Below, piece by piece: positions 53,219 to 62,110 of a stretch of DNA of 64,000 nucleotides; the first letter of the stretch is position 1, and the number at the start of each line of letters is the position of its first letter. Below the pieces are notes generated by a model that did no database searches, was not told the DNA's origin, and was given only the letters and a program-made list of their open reading frames with translations. Source of the DNA: Flaviramulus_B aquimarinus (GTDB lineage: Bacteria; Bacteroidota; Bacteroidia; Flavobacteriales; Flavobacteriaceae); contig NZ_BAABJH010000001.1 of assembly GCF_039543205.1 (NCBI RefSeq), positions 930,001-994,000 on the forward strand. Reading direction: 5' to 3'. The translations under genes and the position numbers were made by a program.

Positions 53219-54502
53219 ATGAACGCGAATGAGCCATTAGCAGAACGTTTACGACCCAAAAATTTAGAGGACTATGTAAGCCAAACACACTTAGTAGGAA
53301 AACAAGGTGCTTTAACGCTACACATAAAACAAGGTTTAATCCCGTCAATGATTTTTTGGGGGCCTCCTGGAACTGGAAAAACAACACTTGCAAATATTAT
53401 TGCCACAGAATCTGGCAGACCTTTTTATACCTTAAGTGCTATAAATTCTGGGGTTAAAGACATTCGTGATGTTATTAATAAAGCAAAACAAAGTGGTGGG
53501 TTATTTACGACTAAAAACCCTATTTTGTTTATTGATGAGATTCACAGGTTTAGTAAATCGCAACAAGACTCTTTATTACAAGCTGTTGAAAAGGGTTGGA
53601 TTACGCTTATTGGCGCTACTACAGAAAATCCTAGTTTTGAAGTTATTTCTGCATTACTATCACGTTGTCAGGTTTATATTTTAAATGCTTTTAATAAAAA
53701 CGATTTAGAAACGCTATTAAAACGAGCTATTGAAAAAGATGAATATATCTCTAAAAAAAATATAAAACTAAAAGAAACCAATGCTCTTTTGAGGTTATCT
53801 GGCGGAGATGCCAGAAAATTGCTTAATATTTTTGAACTCTTAGTAAACTCATATAACACAGATACTATAACTATTACAGATGAAGCTGTTTTAGAAAAAA
53901 TTCAAAATAATACGGTGCGTTATGACAAAACAGGTGAACAGCATTATGATATTATTTCGGCCTTTATAAAGTCTATACGTGGTAGCGATCCTAACGGTGC
54001 TGTATATTGGTTGGCACGTATGATTGAAGGTGGTGAGGACGTAAAATTTATTGCGCGTCGTTTATTGATTTCGGCCAGCGAGGACATTGGAAATGCCAAC
54101 CCAACAGCTTTGGTTATTGCCAATAACACTTTTCAAGCCGTATTAACGATTGGTCACCCTGAATCTAGAATTATTTTGAGCCAGTGTGCTACTTATTTAG
54201 CCTGCTCTCCTAAAAGTAATACCGCATATATTGCTATTGGTAAGGCTCAACAATTGGTTAAAGAAACTGGCGATTTAAGTGTTCCTTTAGAAATTAGAAA
54301 CGCACCTACCAAACTCATGAAAGAACTTGGTTATGGTAGTAACTATAAGTATGCGCATAATTACGATGATAACTTTGCCAATCAAGAGTTTTTACCAGAA
54401 GAACTAAAAAACACAAAGCTTTATGATCCTGGGAACAATGCTAGAGAACATGCACATCGCGAATTTTTAAAACTGCGTTGGAAAGGTAAGTATGATTATT
54501 AG
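53219..54502 (+). CDS. rarA: replication-associated recombination protein A (RarA/MgsA)
   Basis: RarA is a clamp-loader-like AAA+ ATPase at stalled replication forks. The 427-residue protein starts MNANEPLAERLRPKNLEDYV. Walker A is GPPGTGKTT, Walker B is LFIDEIHRF, and sensor-1 is in GATTENPSF. The C-terminal MgsA domain (about 245-427, DIISAFIKSIRGSDPNGAVYW) is complete. It is divergent from the rhomboid gene. Confidence 0.95.
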   Translation: MNANEPLAERLRPKNLEDYVSQTHLVGKQGALTLHIKQGLIPSMIFWGPPGTGKTTLANIIATESGRPFYTLSAINSGVKDIRDVINKAKQSGGLFTTKNPILFIDEIHRFSKSQQDSLLQAVEKGWITLIGATTENPSFEVISALLSRCQVYILNAFNKNDLETLLKRAIEKDEYISKKNIKLKETNALLRLSGGDARKLLNIFELLVNSYNTDTITITDEAVLEKIQNNTVRYDKTGEQHYDIISAFIKSIRGSDPNGAVYWLARMIEGGEDVKFIARRLLISASEDIGNANPTALVIANNTFQAVLTIGHPESRIILSQCATYLACSPKSNTAYIAIGKAQQLVKETGDLSVPLEIRNAPTKLMKELGYGSNYKYAHNYDDNFANQEFLPEELKNTKLYDPGNNAREHAHREFLKLRWKGKYDY

Positions 54503-54555
54503 TATTATTTAAGTATTAAGCGACTAGCAGGTAACTTCACATTTCAAAAAAAACT

Positions 54556-55413
54556 TTAGAATTTAATATTTAAAACATCTTGTTTTAAAACATTATCTAT
54601 ATAGTATTCTAAAACCCAATCATCACCTTTTTTATATATTATAGCACTTTGGTCTTCAACCAAAAAGGTATTGTTTAATCCTGTGTTTTTTATTTTGTAA
54701 ATTACTTTAGGAGAATTGTCGACCAACTGAAATCCATTATCGATTTCTTGCGCATAAAATATATTTGAAACACCTTTAATTACATCAGTTTTATTCACTT
54801 CCTTCTTTTCAACTGCTTTTGGTTGTGGTATTTCAACCTTTGGAGCTTCAACTAGAGCTAACTCTGCTTCTTTTTCTTGTTTTAAGTTTTTAATTTGTTG
54901 TTTTAATTGCTGAATTTCTTTTGATACTTCAATTGTTTCTGAAGTTTTTGATATTGCTACAGCAGTTACATTCTCACTAGGCTCATATTTATAGTTTAAT
55001 ACTTCTAGATGTTTAAAAGCAGCCCTTAAGGCTTTATTATAAGCTATTTTAAACTCTTTTTCTCTACTTTCCCCTACACCAGATGTATAAACCACCTGAT
55101 CGTTACAATCTTTAAGTTCTACAGAAAGTTTTGTTTTAAACATCCCCGAATCTTTTATAACATCAGATTTTAATGCTAAACATCTATTTCTTATTAAGTC
55201 TTCGGGATAAACAGTTCCTTCCATTAAAGCTTCAAACCCATATTTATTAAATAAAAATTGAGATAATGAATTTAATTGATACTGATCCTTTTCCTTTAAA
55301 AAATCAAATCTATTAGGTACAATAACGTATTTATACTTATTTAAATTTGCTTGAGAAAATACCGATGTAGCTATAAAACAAGCTATTAATATTGGAAAAA
55401 AATTAGCCTTCAT
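54556..55413 (-). CDS. secreted hypothetical protein with central coiled coil
   Basis: I do not recognise a named family. The 285-residue protein has a signal peptide (about residues 1-20, ending VFSQ). A compact domain (about 25-150) follows, and then a coiled coil (about 160-190, IQQLKQQIKNLKQEKEAEL) with a Glu/Lys/Pro-rich linker. A short beta-rich C-terminal part (about 215-285) closes it. It is probably periplasmic or exposed. It follows the YjjG-type gene by 83 bases on the same strand, with a TATCTTTA sequence in the gap. Confidence 0.7.
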   Translation of the reverse strand: MKANFFPILIACFIATSVFSQANLNKYKYVIVPNRFDFLKEKDQYQLNSLSQFLFNKYGFEALMEGTVYPEDLIRNRCLALKSDVIKDSGMFKTKLSVELKDCNDQVVYTSGVGESREKEFKIAYNKALRAAFKHLEVLNYKYEPSENVTAVAISKTSETIEVSKEIQQLKQQIKNLKQEKEAELALVEAPKVEIPQPKAVEKKEVNKTDVIKGVSNIFYAQEIDNGFQLVDNSPKVIYKIKNTGLNNTFLVEDQSAIIYKKGDDWVLEYYIDNVLKQDVLNIKF

Positions 55414-55446
55414 TTTTTTTTAAACATTATGATTAAACACTTTTTG

Positions 55447-55454
55447 TAAAGATA
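55447..55454 (-). promoter_or_regulatory. possible -7 element of the secreted hypothetical gene
   Basis: The minus strand reads TATCTTTA, one base off TAnnTTTG, about 33 bases before the ATG. No -33 element is evident. Confidence 0.3.
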
Positions 55455-55496
55455 CACTTTTGTAAAAAATTTTAACATAAAATAAGATGTGCCTAT

Positions 55497-56186
55497 TTAC
55501 AAATACTTTTTTAGTTGCATTAAATTATCAATTTGCTTTATGTTATTATCTAGAGTCATATTATTCAAATCAAAAAAAACAACATCCATTCCAATGTTTT
55601 TCGCTCCAAGTATATCGGCTTCATAACTATCCCCAATCATAATACTTTGGCTTACTTTAGTATTTGCCAATTCAAGCGCAAAATTAAAAATTTCAGGATT
55701 GGGTTTCTTAACACCAACCATTTCTGAATTGGTTACTGTTTTAAAATATTTAATAATTTTAGATTGCGTTAACTTTTTATGTTGTACTTCATCAAATCCA
55801 TTGGTTATAATGTGCAAATTGTAGTTAACACTTAAATAGTCTAAGATTTCAAATGTGTTTTCAAATAAATGGTTAAATGTAGAAAGGTGCGTTATATAAT
55901 CTTTTGATAGTTTATAAATTAACCACTCTTCGGCCTGAAAACCAACAGCCTCAAAAGCATCATTTAATCTTCCATAACGCAAGGCTTCTTTTTCTATTTT
56001 TTCTTCTCTATAAAGCTTCCAATATTTAAAATTTATAGGCACATAATGTAACAGAAAATCATCTATACTTAAACTAACATCATTTATTTTGAAAATTTTT
56101 TCAAAAGTCAACGCCGAGTTTTTATCAAAATCCCATAAGGTATGATCTAAATCAAAAAAAACATCTGTAATACCATTAAGCTTCAT
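55497..56186 (-). CDS. YjjG-family HAD nucleotidase
   Basis: This 229-residue haloacid-dehalogenase protein has motif I FFDLDHTLWDF (Asp nucleophile), motif II in IITNGFDE, Lys in KKPNPEIF and motif IV in MIGDSYEADILGAK. These are the YjjG noncanonical-pyrimidine-nucleotidase signatures; the enzyme removes phosphate from nonstandard nucleotides. Its start overlaps the end of the deacetylase-like gene by 11 bases, so they are translated together. Confidence 0.88.
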   Translation of the reverse strand: MKLNGITDVFFDLDHTLWDFDKNSALTFEKIFKINDVSLSIDDFLLHYVPINFKYWKLYREEKIEKEALRYGRLNDAFEAVGFQAEEWLIYKLSKDYITHLSTFNHLFENTFEILDYLSVNYNLHIITNGFDEVQHKKLTQSKIIKYFKTVTNSEMVGVKKPNPEIFNFALELANTKVSQSIMIGDSYEADILGAKNIGMDVVFFDLNNMTLDNNIKQIDNLMQLKKYL

Positions 56187-57477
56187 TTGCTGAATCTAAA
56201 ATTATATTAAACAATTCCTTAAACCCCTTCCATCTATGACTATCGCTAAATGTATAATTATGAAATATTGGAACAAATTCCCCATTTACTTGTTTTATTT
56301 CGTAAATGATTTCATTTAAAAGCTTCTTTTTATCCAGTAAAGACTGGTTTTTTAATAATGCATAATCCATAACCTGATACGAGTTAATTTTTAAAGGCGT
56401 TTGCACTTCATAATCTAAATCATAAAATAAAAAAGGCGTGCAAGAACCTGCTCTAAATCCAGCCTGATTTACATAACCCATAGTATAATCTTCTTGAATT
56501 TCCAATGTTATCAAGTTCCTATATGATTCAGGCAAATTAAGTTTTGAAAAAGATTGCCTTGATGCTTTTAAATTGGTATTCAGGATATCTTCCATTCGTG
56601 ATTTTTCTTTTTTTAAAATAGATTCATCTTCTATAGCTAAAAAAGATATTTTGAGACCAACGTTACAATAATCTGCTACATGTTTTATAAGAGATACAAA
56701 TCTTTTTTTATTTGGATTAATACCCTTATCGTAAGTCGAATAATCTCCTATTAAAAAAAAGAAAAGAAATTTAAAATTGGATATTTTTTGTCTATTTATT
56801 AAATATTTAAAGGTGTCAAACGGATCATGTTTAAAACCAAGTAAAACAGCAAACCTATAATACAAACTTCTAAATCTAAGTCTTGAAAAATCTTTAATAA
56901 CACCTCCTAAAGTCCGCATAATACCTTTTAATTTATAACTATATGCACTAGGCACATCAATAATAGGCTTTATACTATAGGTTTTTGTTGGAAATTTAAA
57001 TTCTGGGAATTGTTTTTGTAAAGCAGCTTTAAATTTATAGGCCCAAATGTCCACAACGGGTTGATGTAAAAACCCTTCTTTGTAGGCTAAACTCTCCGTT
57101 GCGGTAAAGCGCCCAAACTCATCTTTTACATGAGGCAAATATTCCTCATAACGTGACAATAAATAAAAGGAAGCCGAAAAAATATCAAAAGGCATAGCGC
57201 TTTTATCTCCATTATAAAAAAAGCATTTTGTCCGCCCCCAATCATGTATATTAATATCGACATCACTCAAACCTTGCTCAAATAAAATATCATGACTTTT
57301 AATAAAAAACTCGTTTCCTAGTTGTTGTTTGGTGTACGACATTTTCATGCTGTCGTGTGCAATAAACACTTCTATTTTAGTAGTAAAACTTACTTTTACA
57401 CCCAAAACTCTTGTGCAGATATGCTTGAAAACATATTTTAATCTAGGAGATATTTTATGGGTATAAACTAAAAGCAT
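56176..57477 (-). CDS. polysaccharide-deacetylase-like protein, degenerate active site
   Basis: This 433-residue protein has a DUF7033-like N-terminal domain (about residues 1-160, DILFEQGLSDVDINIHDWG) and a C-terminal NodB-like barrel (about 170-433, with EDYTMGYVNQAGFRAGSCTP). In relatives, as I recall them, the metal and catalytic residues lie in a D-x-D motif, an HPS-type motif and an RQHF-type motif. Here the matching places read IIDVPSAY, GLKISFLA and SRQSFS, so the His residues are missing. It may be a pseudoenzyme or a binding protein. It overlaps the YjjG-type gene. Confidence 0.72.
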   Translation of the reverse strand: MLLVYTHKISPRLKYVFKHICTRVLGVKVSFTTKIEVFIAHDSMKMSYTKQQLGNEFFIKSHDILFEQGLSDVDINIHDWGRTKCFFYNGDKSAMPFDIFSASFYLLSRYEEYLPHVKDEFGRFTATESLAYKEGFLHQPVVDIWAYKFKAALQKQFPEFKFPTKTYSIKPIIDVPSAYSYKLKGIMRTLGGVIKDFSRLRFRSLYYRFAVLLGFKHDPFDTFKYLINRQKISNFKFLFFFLIGDYSTYDKGINPNKKRFVSLIKHVADYCNVGLKISFLAIEDESILKKEKSRMEDILNTNLKASRQSFSKLNLPESYRNLITLEIQEDYTMGYVNQAGFRAGSCTPFLFYDLDYEVQTPLKINSYQVMDYALLKNQSLLDKKKLLNEIIYEIKQVNGEFVPIFHNYTFSDSHRWKGFKELFNIILDSANEA

Positions 57478-57569
57478 TTTTTGAAAAATTTCAATTTTAA
57501 AAAATTACAAATTCCATTGTTTTATTATTTAGGATTTTGGGATTTTATATTTGATTTTTTTTAGCACTT

Positions 57570-58268
57570 TCACAATAATGATTCATCTGCAAAACTAAAG
57601 TATGCTTTTTCTGTTATAATTAAGTGATCTAAAACCTTTATATCTAAATTTTGTGCTGCAACTTTTAATTTTTGGGTGATTTGTTTGTCAGCGTTACTTG
57701 GTTTTAAAGTTCCAGATGGATGGTTGTGTACCAAAATTAATCCTATGGCACCAACTTCTAGTGCCTTTTTAAGCACTAAACGAACATCTACTAATGTTCC
57801 TGTTATTCCGCCTTTACTTAATTGATTTTTTTGAATGACTTTATTAGAGTTATTTGTGTAAATAATCCAGAACTCCTCGTGTTGTAGTTCGCCAATAATA
57901 GGTTGCATGAGCTCAAAAACAGATATACTAGATGTTATTCTTTTCTTTTGCAGAGCTTCCTCACTTCGTCGTCGTCGTCCTAATTCTAAAGCTGCTATTA
58001 TAGATATTGCTTTTGCCTCACCTATGCCTTTAAATTCAGTAAGTTGCATGATAGACAACTTACCTAACTCACTTAAATTATTATCGACATTGGATAGAAT
58101 ACGTTTGCACAAGGCTACAGCACTTTCATCTTTATTACCAGAACCTATTAATATGGCTATTAATTCTGCATCGCTTAAAGCAGACTTACCTTTATAGAGT
58201 AATTTTTCGCGTGGCTGATCGTCTTGACTCCAGTTTTTTATGGGTAATGAGGGTGATTTTTCTTGCAT
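57570..58268 (-). CDS. radC: RadC-family JAMM protein
   Basis: This 232-residue protein has an N-terminal helix-hairpin-helix-like UPF0758 part (LTEFKGIGEAKAISIIAALEL) and a C-terminal JAMM/MPN metalloprotease-like domain. The zinc motif is HNHPSGTLKPSNAD with upstream Glu in the EEFW region. The name comes from DNA repair, but the biochemical role is not settled. A strong inverted repeat and promoter-like sequence lie just upstream. Confidence 0.93.
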   Translation of the reverse strand: MQEKSPSLPIKNWSQDDQPREKLLYKGKSALSDAELIAILIGSGNKDESAVALCKRILSNVDNNLSELGKLSIMQLTEFKGIGEAKAISIIAALELGRRRRSEEALQKKRITSSISVFELMQPIIGELQHEEFWIIYTNNSNKVIQKNQLSKGGITGTLVDVRLVLKKALEVGAIGLILVHNHPSGTLKPSNADKQITQKLKVAAQNLDIKVLDHLIITEKAYFSFADESLL

Positions 58269-58272
58269 TGGT

Positions 58273-58300
58273 TAAAGATAAATATTCAATACTTTACAAA
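58273..58300 (-). promoter_or_regulatory. possible radC promoter
   Basis: On the minus strand TTTG (58300-58297), 16 bases, then TATCTTTA (58280-58273) fit the Bacteroidota promoter with one mismatch and short spacing. It ends 4 bases before the ATG. Both elements lie inside a long inverted repeat. Confidence 0.4.
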
Positions 58301-58331
58301 CAATTAAATTATTTGTAAAGTATTTATCTTT
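58274..58331. repeat. interrupted inverted repeat upstream of radC
   Basis: Inner arms of 13 bases, AATACTTTACAAA (58288-58300) and TTTGTAAAGTATT (58312-58324), are perfect. Outer AAAGATAAAT (58274-58283) pairs with ATTTATCTTT (58322-58331) if a 7-base bulge is allowed on the left. It lies between the hybrid kinase stop and radC. Confidence 0.75.
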
Positions 58332-58341
58332 TTTCAAACAA

Positions 58342-60090
58342 CTAAATAACTTGCTCATTTAGAGTATTATTGGAGTAAGATTTCAATAATACATAAAGTT
58401 TTTCAGGGCTAAATGGTTTACCCATAAATCCATTCATCTTATAACGTTTTGCTTTTTCTTTAATATCAGTTTGAGCAAATGCGGTTAAGGCTATTATTGG
58501 AATATTTGATTTAGATATATCTGACATATTTCTAATAATTTTAGAGGTTTCATAACCATCTAAAATTGGCATTTGCAAATCCATTAAAACCAAATCAAAA
58601 TCTAAATCAGAATCTTTTAAAAGCTCTAGAACCTCTTGACCATTTTCTGCTACTTTATAATTTACTTTCCATTTTAAAAAGAACCGTTTTAAAATAAGAA
58701 CGTTCATTTTATTATCTTCTGCAATTAATACATTTATATTTAAAGGCTCATAATTTGGTTGCATTTTTATCATGTTCGGCTCGTATAGGTTAAGCCTATT
58801 ACTTACCTTGTATGTAATAATAAAAGAAAAAGTTGCTCCATATCCTAATTGACTTTCAACCTTTAAATCACTTTTCTGCAGGTTTAATAATTTCTTGCTA
58901 ATTGATAAACCAAGACCAGTACCTCCATATTTTATTGAAGTTTCGGAATTAGCTTGCATAAAACTTTCAAAAATAGAGTCTTGTCTACTTTTAGATATAC
59001 CTATACCTGTATCTACAACCTTAAACTTAAGGCTTATTTTGTTTTTATTTATACCTAAATTTTTAACACTAAGCACAATACTTCCTTTTTCTGTAAATTT
59101 TAAAGAGTTACTTAGCAAGTTTTTTACTATTTGCGTGAGTTTTAATTTATCTCCAATAATGTTATCTGGAATATCATTTTCTTTTGTAACATTAAAAACG
59201 ACTCCTTTCTTTTCTGCCCTTAATACAAAATGAGATTTTATATTTTCTAAAAAATAATTTAGGCTAAAATCTTTTTCTACAAGTTTTAATTTTCCAGATT
59301 TAATTTTATTAAAATCTAACAAGTCATTTATTAAACCTAATAAATGTTCTCCCGAGTATTTTAAGGCTTTGAGGTTTTCAACTTGTTCTGGCAAATAATC
59401 TTCCATTAACAGAATATTTGTTAATCCTGTAACAGCATTTAATGGTGTTCTAATTTCATGAGACATGGTTGATAAGAACTCATCTTTAGATTTACTTGCT
59501 TTTTGCAGCTGAATTTCTGTTTCTTTTAAATCTGTCACTTCTATAATTGTACCAATAAAACCAACTGGCAAACCATTATTATCTTTAATTAGTTTTGACT
59601 TTAACTCAAACCACATTGATTTATTATTCTTTTTGTGCTTAAAAATAAACTCAATACGTTTCTGCTTTTTAGAAAATAACTCGTGGAAATCCCTATCCCC
59701 TTCAATATTTTTACCAATTAAAAAATCCTTAAAATTTTTACCCAAAGTTTTTTCAATATTATACCCTGAATATTTTTCCCAAGCGTTGTTTAGGAACGTA
59801 AAATTCCCATCCATGTCGGTTTCAAAAATAACGCCTCCAATATTATCTACTAAATTTTTTAATTTTGTTTTAGTAGTATCTCGTTCGTTAATTAATTTTT
59901 GATTGGCAGCAAAAAGTTCTTTTGAACTTAGCTCCAGAATATTTTCTATATGAGAAATATCTTTATCAAAACTCTTATAAGCATCATTAATTGTACTTAA
60001 AAAATCTGCTAATTGAGGATTATCAAAATCATTTAAATTTGCTTTTCTTAGCTGTCGCCTTAAAAGCCTATGTAAATCATTATTTAACAT
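58342..60090 (-). CDS. cytoplasmic PAS hybrid histidine kinase with receiver domain
   Basis: This 582-residue kinase has no membrane segment. An N-terminal helical coil (about 35-80) is followed by PAS (about 80-190), HisKA (phospho-acceptor His211 in STMSHEIRTPLN), HATPase (N-box NSLKFTE, G-boxes DTGIGIS and GGTGLGLSI) and a C-terminal receiver (about 450-570, phospho-acceptor Asp504 in LMDLQMP). Its start overlaps the end of the FIST gene by 7 bases, so sensor and kinase are one unit. By analogy with NosP/NahK, the FIST protein should control this kinase. The final output, probably via a phosphotransfer protein, is elsewhere. Confidence 0.93.
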   Translation of the reverse strand: MLNNDLHRLLRRQLRKANLNDFDNPQLADFLSTINDAYKSFDKDISHIENILELSSKELFAANQKLINERDTTKTKLKNLVDNIGGVIFETDMDGNFTFLNNAWEKYSGYNIEKTLGKNFKDFLIGKNIEGDRDFHELFSKKQKRIEFIFKHKKNNKSMWFELKSKLIKDNNGLPVGFIGTIIEVTDLKETEIQLQKASKSKDEFLSTMSHEIRTPLNAVTGLTNILLMEDYLPEQVENLKALKYSGEHLLGLINDLLDFNKIKSGKLKLVEKDFSLNYFLENIKSHFVLRAEKKGVVFNVTKENDIPDNIIGDKLKLTQIVKNLLSNSLKFTEKGSIVLSVKNLGINKNKISLKFKVVDTGIGISKSRQDSIFESFMQANSETSIKYGGTGLGLSISKKLLNLQKSDLKVESQLGYGATFSFIITYKVSNRLNLYEPNMIKMQPNYEPLNINVLIAEDNKMNVLILKRFFLKWKVNYKVAENGQEVLELLKDSDLDFDLVLMDLQMPILDGYETSKIIRNMSDISKSNIPIIALTAFAQTDIKEKAKRYKMNGFMGKPFSPEKLYVLLKSYSNNTLNEQVI

Positions 60091-61211
60091 TCTGAAAGTG
60101 TTGTTATTGTCATGGTTTGATTATGCAATTCGCAAGGCGAAAACTCACCAAATGGTGCAATTTCACCATAGGAATAAAACCCTGTAATACCTGGTTTACC
60201 CCCTATAACATCGCGTACCGCTTCCACTTCTTCTTCTACTAATTGTTTTAAAACCAATCTTCGGCCAACACAACTAATAAGAATTGCTAGTTCTGATGTT
60301 TCTTTTAAGTCTTTATTAGCTGAAATTGCTGAGTCTTCAGCACCACTAATTAATCTATCTATATTGGCTTTCATTAATCGAACATAGGAATCTTGGGGTA
60401 TATTCCCTGCAAAAGTCAAACTTTGCTCTTCTTCATTTATTGCTAAAATTGTTCTTACTAAAGGTATTGCATTTTCACTATTCCTCATACTCAATGGAAA
60501 AAGCAATCCTGAGCTAGGTAAATCATTTGCATGTTCGCCTAAAAACGATTTATAAATTTCTAAAGCTGGCATTCCATCCAACTCATATAGTACATTTTTA
60601 TCGGATTTTGTAACTAATCTTTCAATTCCAAAACTGTCCCAACCGCCTTTAGAGCTATATCCAACTTTTAAATCATTACCATAAAAACCAAGTCCAATTA
60701 TTGTTTTATCAACTATTTGATCATCATTAATTACAAACGTTTTATTAAAATCTGCTCCATCTGCTGCCAATCCACCTGTAATACTCACATGAGGTAACTT
60801 TGATTTTAAACCAGAAACTAAATCGGCACCATTAACGTTTAATCCATCACTTAAAACAATAACATGCTTTAAACCATTTTTATCTAGACTATTAGCAATA
60901 TTTTTGCCCGCTTTAAAGCTACAGTTCATATCCTTTATTTCAAAAGAAACTTTTTTTAAGGTTGTTTTTTCTAGCTGAATTGCTGTTAACGATACGGTTT
61001 TGTCTTTTACTGTTACATCAGATATCTCACCTGCAGTAGAGCATCCTATTATTGTAGATCCTGGATACTTTTTATTTAAAGCACCTAAAACTTCATGCTT
61101 TAAGTTAAACTCTGGAGATATAAATAGTAAGAATAAATTAGCTTCTATATGTATAGAATCTATAGTATTTGACCAATTATTTTCTGTAAGTGAAATTTGT
61201 TGAACTTTCAT
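60084..61211 (-). CDS. FIST-domain sensory protein (NosP-like)
   Basis: This 375-residue cytoplasmic protein has FIST_N (about residues 25-220, GCSTAGEI and VSITGGLAADGADF) and FIST_C (about 220-365, with GFYSYGEIAPFGEFSPCELHNQTMT). FIST domains bind small ligands; a subgroup called NosP binds haem and nitric oxide and is encoded next to a hybrid kinase, as here. Whether this one binds haem cannot be told from sequence alone. It is the first gene of the unit and overlaps the kinase gene. Confidence 0.9.
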   Translation of the reverse strand: MKVQQISLTENNWSNTIDSIHIEANLFLLFISPEFNLKHEVLGALNKKYPGSTIIGCSTAGEISDVTVKDKTVSLTAIQLEKTTLKKVSFEIKDMNCSFKAGKNIANSLDKNGLKHVIVLSDGLNVNGADLVSGLKSKLPHVSITGGLAADGADFNKTFVINDDQIVDKTIIGLGFYGNDLKVGYSSKGGWDSFGIERLVTKSDKNVLYELDGMPALEIYKSFLGEHANDLPSSGLLFPLSMRNSENAIPLVRTILAINEEEQSLTFAGNIPQDSYVRLMKANIDRLISGAEDSAISANKDLKETSELAILISCVGRRLVLKQLVEEEVEAVRDVIGGKPGITGFYSYGEIAPFGEFSPCELHNQTMTITTLSEC

Positions 61212-61413
61212 AGTTGGGGTAATTAGATGACGAATCTAAACATTTTATCGAACATTTACAACATTTTATCGGAAAAAAAACTAAATTATGTAAGAAAATA
61301 GAATAAAAAATAAGTTTTTAAATGATATTCTTTTATCGTAAATTTCAAATGTCATTACAATCATAAATTAAAAAATAAGAGTCTCCATTCTTGAATGGCA
61401 TAAAAAACACACA

Positions 61414-62013
61414 TTGAATTATCCACCAAAACATCATCAAGACAACAATATTGATCACATGATAGAAGTGATTAAAACGTATCCTTTGGCTACAGTAATC
61501 TCAACAAAAGATAATGCACCATTAATCACGCATTTACCTTTAATTTATAATGAAGCTGGGAAACTCATAGGGCATATTGATATTTACAATCCTCAGGCTG
61601 AACGTATGAAAGACGACCAAGACATTACCATTATTTTTTCTGGTCCGCAATGTTATATTTCCCCTAGTGTTTACGCTTCTAAGCAATTACCAACATGGAA
61701 TTATATTAAAGTACATCTAAAAGGCACGGTTAAAGCTATTGAAAGTAAAGACGCTCTAAAGCAATCATTAATAACTATGACCGAGTTTTTGGAAGCGCCA
61801 GAACATAAATATATTTTAGCACCTGATAACAGAAGCATGAAGGCTTATTTAGATTATATAAAGATGTTTGAAATTACTATTAATAGTTGGGAAGGCAAGT
61901 TTAAACTCTCACAAGACAAAAAACCAAAGGATGTAGAACTTGCTAAAAATGAATTGATTCGGGCTAATAAATCAAGTGTTGAGGCCTTTTTAGCGAAAGT
62001 TTTTCAATCTTGA
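61414..62013 (+). CDS. PaiB-family FMN-binding protein
   Basis: This 199-residue protein starts at TTG with NYPPKHHQ, as in the PaiB family. The beta-barrel core shows YPLATVISTKDNAPLITHLP, GPQCYISPSVYASKQLPTWN and LPTWNYIKVHLKG, the flavin-binding split-barrel. PaiB proteins were first described as transcription regulators in Bacillus; many now appear to be flavin or haem-binding proteins. No operon partner is visible. Confidence 0.88.
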   Translation: MNYPPKHHQDNNIDHMIEVIKTYPLATVISTKDNAPLITHLPLIYNEAGKLIGHIDIYNPQAERMKDDQDITIIFSGPQCYISPSVYASKQLPTWNYIKVHLKGTVKAIESKDALKQSLITMTEFLEAPEHKYILAPDNRSMKAYLDYIKMFEITINSWEGKFKLSQDKKPKDVELAKNELIRANKSSVEAFLAKVFQS

Positions 62014-62110
62014 CTTTCTTTGAATAAATATCGAAAATGCACGCAATTTTTTTATCTTTTGGTTTTTAAATTTTATATTTACTAAAAAACAATTTCTCTC
62101 TCTATTTAAC

